Below, piece after piece: positions 55,021 to 64,000 of a DNA stretch of 64,000 bases (its first letter is position 1; each line of letters starts with the position of its first letter). Under the pieces are notes generated by a model. That model had not been told where the DNA came from. It saw only the letters and a program-made list of their open reading frames with translations, and made no database searches. The stretch covers positions 34,584,912 to 34,648,911 of the forward strand of contig OY294067.1 of the NCBI GenBank assembly GCA_958510875.1, in the 5' to 3' direction. The position numbers and the translations under genes were made by a program. The stretch is from Endomychus coccineus (lineage: Eukaryota; Arthropoda; Insecta; Coleoptera; Endomychidae).

Positions 55021-55842
55021 CATGATATGAGTTCTGATAATAGTTATTATTACTCCTAAAATTGTTTGTTGTAATATCAATCTAAAAGGTAATATTATAG
55101 AGATTTCGTAGTCTCGTCTTGTACTTAAATACAATTTTCTGGTTTGCTTCAAATAATTTTTGGAATCACTACTTCTTCAGAAGTAAGATAATTTTTCCAT
55201 TTCGTCAAAATCACTATCACAATGAATAAAGTACTGGCAGGTGGATTAGAACGCAATTATGTCAAAACTAATTCAATACAGGAATAACTCTATGAAAAAA
55301 TATAAAAATCAGGTACAAGGTTTCCTAACGATGATTATTATATAGGTCAAGCGATCGATAACATTATTAAGAGGTTCGCAGAAGTAACTCGTCATTCTGA
55401 TTCTTGAAACGAAAACTGAACGATTCCCCGAATAGTTGGTTTTGGTTGTATTCCTAGTTATATTAATAGTTCCCAGAACGTGAATTGATCAAATCATGAA
55501 CCACAATATAACGTTCAGCCCTCGCTCCATTTCCCCATATTACACAAATCAAATAAAATTCGAAAATATATCGCTTATTCGATCTTGGAAATGTAAGTTC
55601 ATAGAACGATTCGGTAATGTTTTAACACGGATATTCCAATAGAATATTCACTATCAAGTCAGGCAGAATTCGTTGAAATTAATGTGTCATTCTATTGAAC
55701 ATTTCTTGTTTTTATTCCAATAATAATTCAGCTGAATTGAAACAATGAGGTTGAGTCTATTTGGGTATATCGACAGAGTCAAAAATTTTACCTACTGAAT
55801 TGAGCTGACATTTTTTGTCTCCACCATTAACCGCAGTGTATT
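55021..55842. other. No recognised feature
   Basis: AT-rich; no coding or repeat signal recognised. Confidence 0.4.
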
Positions 55843-55843
55843 A

Positions 55844-57040
55844 CGAGGGCAAGGTGAAAAGTCCCTGAAAAATAAAACAGATGACGCAAAAATAGAAAAT
55901 CCCATGGAACATTTGTGATGTACCATCTTCATCTAGAACGCGATAAAATTTTCAGACTGATATGTCTGATATGTTCTGTTTGGACACCCATCGAAAGCAA
56001 GCAAACTTGAAGATTTTTCTAAGCATGTAAAAGTGAATTTCGCGTCTTGATTAACATTATTTCTTGCGTGCAAAAAACAGTTTCGTTGTGCTAGTATGAC
56101 CACAAAGGACGCCTTACGTTCTGGACGTCCAATGGAGGTTACAACGCCATATATCGTCGATAAAATCCATGGTATGATATTGGACGATCGGCGAGGTGAA
56201 GTAAACGAGATTGCTGAAGCTATGGGCAGCTCAACCGAATGGGTACGGAACATTCTCCATGAATTTTTAAATATGAGAAACTTATCTGCCAGATATGTGT
56301 CGCATTTTCTCTCTATTTAGAACAGGCGCGACCGTTTGACAACTTCAAAGGAGTGTTTGGCATGTTCAAGAACCTTTTGAGCAGTTCCGTAACCGTGGAC
56401 GAAACATGGATCCATCACAATACACCAGAGACCAAAGAACAGTCGAAACAGTGGACTTGTCCTGGCAAATAGAAGCCAAAAAAGGCCAAAGTGGGTTTAT
56501 AGGCCAACAAAGTCATGGCGACAGATTTCTGGGATGCACATGGTATGGTCCATATCGATTACCTTGAAAAAAGGGCAAAACGATCACCGGCGTATATTAT
56601 TCAGAGCTGTTGGATCGATTCAACGCCGATATGAAGCAAAAACGGTCGCATTTGGCAAAGAAAAAAGTTCTCTTCCGCCAGGACAACGCACCGGCGCCGG
56701 CGTACAGGTCCGCAATGGCAAAAATACTTGAATTGCGCTACGAATTGGTTCGTCATCCACCATATTCTCCAGATTTGGCCCCCTGCGATTTTTATCTATT
56801 TCCAAACTTGAAGAAATGGCTGGGAAGAGAGAGCTTTGACTCCAACGATGTGTTCATCGCTGAAACAAACGCCTATTTTGAAGGATGCCGAAATTGTATT
56901 ATTTGGAAGGGATCAAAAAATTATAAAAACGTTGAACGAAGTGTATCGGACTAGAAGCAAATTATGTTGAGAGATAAATAAGTGTTGCCCAAATAAATCA
57001 TTTCTTGTTTTTTTTTCAGGACCTTTTCACCTTGTTCTCG
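55844..57040 (+). mobile_element. Mariner copy 4
   Basis: It starts CGAGGGCAAGGTGAAAA after TA (55842-55843) and ends ACCTTGTTCTCG before TA (57041-57042). Transposase pieces: DALRSGRPMEVTTPYIVDKI (56111 on), WVRNILHEFLNM, then [15 protein letters not shown] in another frame, and the C-terminal part at 56610-56954 with RQDNAPAPAYRSAMAK and PPYSPDLAPCDFYLFPNLKK. The last two aspartates are 34 residues apart (DD34D, the mariner signature). The N-terminal ~40 residues are deleted and at least three frameshifts occur. Confidence 0.9.
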
Positions 57041-57239
57041 TACATAACACTAGTTTATATTATGTATACGTGTTTAGTATTATTTATAAGCTGTAAATAG
57101 TCTATCGACAGCAAAAAGTTCGACATCTATTTGTTCGTGATAAAATTTTTAACACGGAATTTTCCCTCGAATTTAATTGTGGCCAAGAATCAAATGCCCA
57201 CAGTTCTAACTTCCTTTCATCAGAGAGTCAAAACTGTTT

Positions 57240-57358
57240 ATATAGTTTCAAAGTTATTAATAAATTTAAGTTGGTTTCTGTTGGTCCAAATGTATGATTG
57301 TAGGAACAGAAAATATATTGAAAATGATTTAGAAACAGATAATGAAAGACATTAAATT
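57240..57358. repeat. Repeat R1, inverted copy
   Basis: The inverse of this segment matches 16771-16860 closely (TTCTGTTCCTACAATCATAC block). In this orientation it can be read as QMYDCRNRKYIENDLETDNE within a 74-residue frame starting at 57131. The repeat may be part of an unidentified retroelement. Confidence 0.45.
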
Positions 57359-60300
57359 ATACTCTATGTTACATTAAAATGTTATCAATTATCAAAATGT
57401 TGAACATTAGCTATTTGTATAACAAGAAGCAAAATGCACCACATGAATTTTTGTACGTTTTACATCAATTACATTATTATTTTTGTTATCAAAGTAGATG
57501 GGGCGTTATTAACGTTTTTTTGTTTATAATAAACAAACTACCAAAAATTCTCATGAAAGTTTGTTATGAGGTTCGAGAGTGAAGTTCCCCAAGATATTCT
57601 GAAAGAAGCACACATACTAAAATAGTGAAACCAATATAAAAGACGACGTTGTACTCGTAGTATTACTTATGGTCCCCAGGGAGGAAAAGTATTATTTTGC
57701 TCCATCAATTGAGGGAGTAAAATCATACTTTTTATATAGGGAGTATAAAAAATATATTTCACATCTCCATGTTTTACAGTCAGGTTGACAATGCATGAAC
57801 GTTCTTCCATGATACCACAGATCATTGCGCTATAGTATCTAAAGTAAAGTTCAATGCCACAGAGTAATCTCATAAAATAAACTGTGACGTCACATCGATG
57901 ACACTTGAATCTTAAAATAAGAATTTCAGACACTTCTGCAGGTTACATATATGTGTGTATAGACTTCAATAAAATACTATAATTCCATTTCAAAAATATC
58001 CTTGAAGCGGAGCTAGAGGTTCCAAAAACAAATCACTTCCGATTTGCAAAATTTCAAATCCGAACGACCAATATATACACACGCACACAGACGTCATTTC
58101 AAAAGTTGAAAGACTCTAGACGGACATTTCCGTGGAAATCTAGGAAATATTTCAATACTTCCTTTATACTACATATAGTGAGGGAGGTAAAAATAGAAAT
58201 TTTTTTGTAAAATTCCCGTGAATGAAATGAATAAATCCTTCATTTGTTCAAATCTACTCCAAAGTATTGAGTGTATTGACCTAAATTGTCCTTCAAGTGG
58301 GCGCGAAATTTCAAGACGTCCTTTGCATAATTGAAAATAAATAATTCGGTTGCTCCGTCAAAGTGATTTGATGACCTTAGTTGAGCCAAAAACATTTATA
58401 TCACTGTTTAACAACTTATTTAAATCAAAAAAATAATAATTGCCGAACAGATTGAAATTGACCATCCTTTATGAAACGTAATTTACTCTTCCGTTGGTAT
58501 TTCCCGAGGTATTTCCTGAGTGGACCTCAAAAATCAAATATTAACATTAGACTGTTACAGATCGTGGTTTGTTATGCTGCTAATTAATTGATAAGTAAGA
58601 TTCAGTTGCATGAATGTTAGTTTAGGACTGCAGGCTATTAAAACTAATCAACTAAACATCAGAGAATATTCCGAGCTGTCGCTAATGCTTAATGTGAACA
58701 TCATAAAAGAGGCAAATGACTTAAATTAACTCTAACTTCAAAGTCAATGGTACTACAATAAAGTCATAATAACTAATTTTGATTGCTCATACGACAGTTA
58801 GATCGGAGATGTACATCAATGATGATTTCATTATATTTCCATTGCACCTTAAAACAAATATTAAGTATAGATAGACCATTTATTCCAATTCCACGTTATC
58901 CTCAACAAATGATACAAATTGATAAGCGTATTAATCATACACTATATAAATATATTACATGATTTTGAATATTAAAGAAAGAATGACTAACTGATTAGCC
59001 ATTGTTAAGAGTGACATGAGTAATCATGATTATCATCCATTAAAACATAGTCAGGTAATTTGTACCTGAATGGATATAACAATACACCCTTATATTAAAC
59101 CGAGTTTTATATAGACCCATTGGAAGCTTCATCCCGAGAGAAAAGGGTCACCGGGGGTCACCTGTAGTTGGGGGTTATGTATGAGTATAAAATTGAAGCA
59201 AGGCTGTTAGCTGATGTCTGAACAGATTTCCATCACACCAAGACATGTAAATTGCCAGACTTGTTGCAAGGATTATGCCCAAATCTGTTCAGTTAATGCT
59301 ATTGCATCCAAAAAGAAAATTACAAATAACCTACTAACCTAGAATTGCCGCATTTAGATAATATAGATATAGGTACATACAATCTACTAAAAATGAAGGT
59401 TCGTCAACCCAGTCAATTTTTTTTATCATATTGATAAAATTGGACTTGTGGATGAACCGGATACAACTTATGTGTTAGAATGTCTACCTGTCAAATTTGG
59501 GATGCAATTTCAAGTGAGCGATTACATCAAATGCATAATAGTCTTAATCATAATGGAACAGTATCTATCGCTGATAAATAAATTCTTACTTCAACAAACG
59601 TTTTATTTGATTTGAACATGCAAAAGTACAAACAATTAAGTATCTAACAATCAACGAATTGTAGCATCACGAAAAAATAGAATGGGTAAATCACCGCAAT
59701 GCAAATTGAACACTCGATTGAACATTATCCATAACTTCTAGTATGAGAAACGGTCCCAATGCTATACAAATTGTAAATTGCTTCCAGAATTATGTTTAGC
59801 AGACAGTGAATTCTCTTGTGGCAGTCACAAGATAATACTTTACTTTCCACATTGTACACCATTTCTAAGAAAAAAAACATTGTCATTGTCCTCAAGTCTA
59901 AAAATATGTTGGGTTGGGGTTGGCCCTCGAGGAGGTTTGATATCAATACTGCACCGTAATGCATATACTGAATCACTAGGCATACTGTGGTGGTATTTAA
60001 TCACATAGCCCACGCTTTATATCCTCGTCACTTATCAGGTTTATTAGTGATGATACAAATGTATCTGTACCAAAGGGCACGCCACTAAGTATTACTATTT
60101 CTTCCGAACTAATTCAAGACTCTCCTCGCATTCAAAGTTTTACCCAATGAGACAGCACCTATATATAAGCAATCAAGTATATACTAAACCACAACAAGCT
60201 TTAGTGATTTAGTATTTTGGCCACCAAGTCGTCATCTTCTTTAGATCGAACGCAGAAGGAGATTCTTCTTCTAATATTTTTTCAGATCTGTTGATGGAGG

Positions 60301-62502
60301 TATTTAAACGGTTTTAGGGTATATTTGATTTCATATTAATTTTATATTTCTAATCAAATTTTGCTTTACTTGTATCATCGCTGGAACGCTAAAGTATTCT
60401 GAAACGGGTTTTTCCCGATAAACTTTTTTACAAAATAATGCGAACAGTTTACTGAAAAACAAGGCTCAAATGTAATAAATGTGTTCGCGTTTGTGCCACA
60501 TCCGTTCACTTATCGTAACGTTTACATTGCAGGGAGTCATCTAACGAATCGAATGAATACAGCACACAATGGCAAAGTTAACACTTCTGTTAAACTCGTA
60601 CAAACAGTTCAACTGGGTTTTTGACTTCAACATCACGGACGCCGGTCGGTCTACCGTGAACAAAAGTCATGCCACAGTCACAGAGAATTCGCAAACAATT
60701 GATTCTATTTATATTTGTTCATCAAAATAGATTTTGAACTAATTTAAATTCTGACACAGACTCTTGGGCCATTTAATGCCCAACCAAACTTTTCGAAGCG
60801 TGTTTGACTTTACTAAATTTATCGAATTTAGGGAAATACTTTAATAGTTCCTACGTTAACTGATCTCATCACATTGTGTATGAAAAAAAACAATTTATAT
60901 GTTTATAACCAAATATCATTAGCTATGATTTCACACACAGTGGTATTTTCAGAGTGAGGTTTGAACTGATTCTGATGACGTCACTGTCATATGAAACAAT
61001 TGTTAATACATTGTTATATACCTTCTGAATCTACCATTATCACTTAATGATTTCGGAAATGTTAACAAATTTTGATAGTTAATTACTTACACTAAATGTC
61101 TAAAAATCATCTAGCATTATAGAAACCACATTAGGTTCAATTTCAAAGTATAATAGTAATGGGGAAAATAATAGAATCCAAAACAATTATAGAATTGTCT
61201 GCTAACTAAATACCTAGATACCTTTCCTTCTAGGAGAAAGTAACTTGAAAAATAATAATTGGAAACTCAAACCAATTAGGGACACATTTGTATACTTTGG
61301 AAAAAATGAAAACAGATTTTAAACGAAACTAAGGCTTTGTGGTTTTTATTATTATTCACATTAGTACCTTAACCATAAATACATTTATAAACAGAAGAAT
61401 CAAATAATTGTACCTAAGCACCACATTATTCAGGATTAGTATTTAATGTGATATAATTCATCTGTAATACCATTTTTTTTGCTTTTGCTTGAAACTGCCT
61501 TCGAATGCCTCCATGAGCAAATATTTACAGAGAGGTGGTAGAAAGTAATTCTAAAGCTGGGAAAATCTGTTGGTATATCTGTATTGAACTTATCTATACT
61601 CATATGAAAACAGTACTCAAAAGATAATATTTTATATATATTCATATATAATGCTAGAAAAATGAAAAATGTTTTTCTTATATCTGATAAGTTCTCGATC
61701 TAATAATTCATTTATCATTCAATATTATATCTGATTTCCTGTGTTAGTTACATTCATAGGTTAATGTAGGAATTAAATTTCATAACATTTAGTAATAGGT
61801 TCAATTTAAAATTAATTCTATGTATTAATTATATAAGAAAATAATCTCTATCTATCTGCTTATTTAAAACAATGTGTGGACATGTTCCATGATCCATGAG
61901 ATATGCTGTGACATTTCTAACCATTTTTGGAAAGCTTTAAAAATTTACAATAGTGATAAAGTCATCAATTTTCCTATTTCTATTATAACACCGACCACAA
62001 TACAGTACCTATGATAGAATATAGTAACTTATTTTCTGTTAAGGCTAAGAATTCGTTGCTTTTCATTAAATCTTACTGGTCAGGGCTATTACCTAGATCC
62101 TATACCAGAAATAACATAAGTAGATCTCTGATATGGTGGCATTAAAGAAGATGAAGATTCTTGAATGTTTAGCATTGTAAATTAAATAATTATAAGGAAG
62201 AGTGATACATTATAACTGAAAGGTTAGATACTTCTAATAGCTCTGAGTAACTATAGGTATTGGAAGACTTTAAGGTTACAATATACAGACAACAGTTCAA
62301 TTAATGAAGATAGCGAATGCGTGAATCAAACTAAAATTCTTTGGTAAAATTCAATTATTCAATTATTCAATCAGGTAAATTCAAAGACAAGTAGTTTCAA
62401 TGAAATTCTCAGAAACCAACATCAGAAAATCAATTTCCATCATCAACATCATTATTGCAAATAACTAGAAATACATTTGCATTCAGTAAATGATAATAAT
62501 TA
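57359..62502. other. No confident gene in 5 kb
   Basis: This is the least transposon-disturbed stretch. I found no element termini. Around 59910-59855 on the minus strand a 50-bp open stretch is flanked by TTTTTAG and AA-GTAAAG and reads EDNDNVFFLRNGVQCGK, possibly a small exon of a cysteine-rich protein. The evidence is too thin to annotate it separately. Confidence 0.35.
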
Positions 62503-62594
62503 TTATTTTTCTTCGTTCTGAATAAACTCATAGAATGTATAAAAATAGGACAGAGAAGTTTTGACGATCCACAAAGATGATTTTAATAACTTAC

Positions 62595-62655
62595 CACTAT
62601 GAATGTAAGGTGGTATTATAAGCAAAAGGAACAGAAAAACACAATCACTTAACAT
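62595..62655 (-). CDS. Candidate first exon encoding a signal peptide
   Basis: From ATG at 62655 (minus) the frame reads MLSDCVFLFLLLIIPPYIHS and then meets a perfect donor (AGTG-GTAAGT). A charged start, a 13-residue hydrophobic core and a polar end fit a secretory signal. The gene would run to lower coordinates. No second exon could be fixed, so the product is unknown. An in-frame ATG upstream at 62688 would add 11 residues. Confidence 0.35.
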
Positions 62656-64000
62656 TGTTTTGCACAAAAGAACCTCACAACACCACAAAACACACCCTAA
62701 ATTGAACTAAATCATGTCTAATGATACAGCTGACTGCGGAGTGTTTATCATAACAAAGGTAGTATCCTTCTGATAGAAGAACGCATGCGCATATTTTCCC
62801 AAATTCTGTTGAACTTATTAATTGGAGTCGATGATAATTTCTGCCTTCTTATGTTTAAGCATGATGAGAATAATAAATGCCAGTTTAAATTTCAAAAAAC
62901 ATTATCGAGCACGAATGTTAAACCAAAAATGCAGCAGGCATAAATGACAAACACATCACAGAACTAAAATCTGGAAACGAAAAATACGGCAGTGCATAGC
63001 CATTGAACATTGAACATGAAAGTAAGTTAATGTTCGATTCTTGGAATCTTGACTGCTCTCATAGAAAGTCACCAGTAAGCATAGAAAACTGAAGAAGGGT
63101 CATCGATCGGTGTCATTGCAAATCTGCACAACTGGTAGATGCTGCACTCTATAAGTACGTTCGTGAAGTTACATCAGATTTACTGAATTAGTTTTATGAG
63201 CTATAATGAAAAGAAAACTACCTCAAGCTATATATTAGTCAGACAAGACAATAGTTTTCATTGGCGAATTTCTTATTTGAATCTTCTAAGGATAATAATT
63301 TTTTGCTGACGACACCAAATTACAAATTTTGCAGACAAATAACAATGAGCAATATATCACTTTTCCTGCCTAGGCAGCAAAATGAGTATATTCAAATCAG
63401 TAGCAAAGCCGATTGCCTTGGTTGAATTCCAACTGCCAGCCTCTGCATCGGCAGTCAATCTACTACTTTGCTGCCTAGATAAACAAATAACTATTTATCA
63501 GCATAGACCATAGGGAGCAAATATTATATTGCTTTACTCCATACATGACCTGATACCCCGGCAAAATATTTATGGAAGCCTATTAGCACAATCGCAAGAT
63601 CGACCTTGCAATTAGCAGATGATAGAATTTATCTGAGAACTGAGGAGAAACCCTTTTTTTCTGTTCATTATATATGTTTCGTTGGCTATTTGGTGGAAAA
63701 GTGTCAATTTAAACGATTCAAGACTAACAAAAGAAGAATCATTCGGGGAAAGGATAAAGATTAGAATATATTCCAAACATTGGTTTATTGAATACAAAAA
63801 TATATATTTGTAAAAAAGTATCACAACTAATTCAAACAAAACAAAAATAGATATGACAATATTAGTTGATATCTATAATCATAACAATTCATTTTTCATT
63901 TAATCTTAACAATCAACTTCTAACGGAAACTTAGTTTCCCAACATCATAACATAATAACAAAAACTGGAATAATACCATACTTTTTAAAGACTAAGAAAA
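62656..64000. other. No recognised gene; short CTGCCTAG repeat element
   Basis: CTGCCTAGGCAGCAAA at 63366-63381 and TTTGCTGCCTAG at 63467-63478 are inverted partners bounding a ~110-bp segment. The same palindrome occurs near the Crypton at 26244. Nothing else was recognised. Confidence 0.35.

Noticed and set aside
1..64000. CRISPR arrays, bacterial operons or ribosome binding sites
   Set aside because: Introns, transposon types and the V-ATPase gene show eukaryotic nuclear DNA; no regularly spaced short repeats with unique spacers were seen. The only regular array is the 142-bp satellite.
1..64000. tRNA or rRNA genes
   Set aside because: I looked for the GGTTCGA-type B box with an upstream A box and for conserved rRNA blocks and found no convincing candidate by eye; a tRNAscan run would be decisive.

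Overview
The window reads as nuclear DNA from an insect, most likely a beetle (the order is an inference from the transposon mix, not a proof). It is AT-rich, has GT-AG introns, and is packed with insect-type mobile elements: mariner, long-TIR Tc1/mariner relatives, hAT, PIF/Harbinger, a Crypton, Helentrons, Penelope-like elements (PLEs) with GIY-YIG endonucleases, Jockey/CR1-like LINEs and foldback elements. Nearly every long reading frame belongs to a decayed transposon.

Only one host gene can be assembled with confidence. It is a six-exon plus-strand gene at 26705-36634 encoding a 206-residue V-ATPase proteolipid subunit c'' (VhaPPA1/ATP6V0B family). No single reading frame shows it, because introns 2 (5.4 kb) and 3 (3.6 kb) are filled with nested transposons.

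Layout: 0.4-1.6 kb, hammerhead-bearing inverted element and PLE fragment; 1.7-8.1 kb, LINE piece, a hAT and a second copy of part of that hAT; 8.3-9.9 kb, Helentron ends and a Helentron keeping only its endonuclease; 11.9-13.2 kb, LINE remnants; 15.1-16.8 kb, PLE split by a Helentron-like insert that itself carries a 38-bp perfect palindrome; 17.5-20.1 kb, mariner split by a Harbinger; 20.2-24.6 kb, two foldback elements around an inverted hammerhead element; 25.0-26.1 kb, Crypton recombinase pseudogene; 26.7-36.6 kb, the V-ATPase gene; 36.7-44.1 kb, four TA-flanked elements with long TIRs or mariner ends; 44-49 kb, sparse sequence with two unexplained coding-like pieces; 49.3-57.4 kb, PLE, a long-TIR element with unknown cargo, a hammerhead element and a mariner; 57.4-64 kb, mostly unrecognised sequence with one candidate signal-peptide exon.

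The most notable signals are two families of hammerhead ribozyme motifs (nine copies, several with an intact core), a 38-bp palindrome flanked by a 10-bp duplication, an 860-bp hAT segment copied between 125-bp direct repeats, and a 142-bp satellite array inside a TA-flanked transposon.
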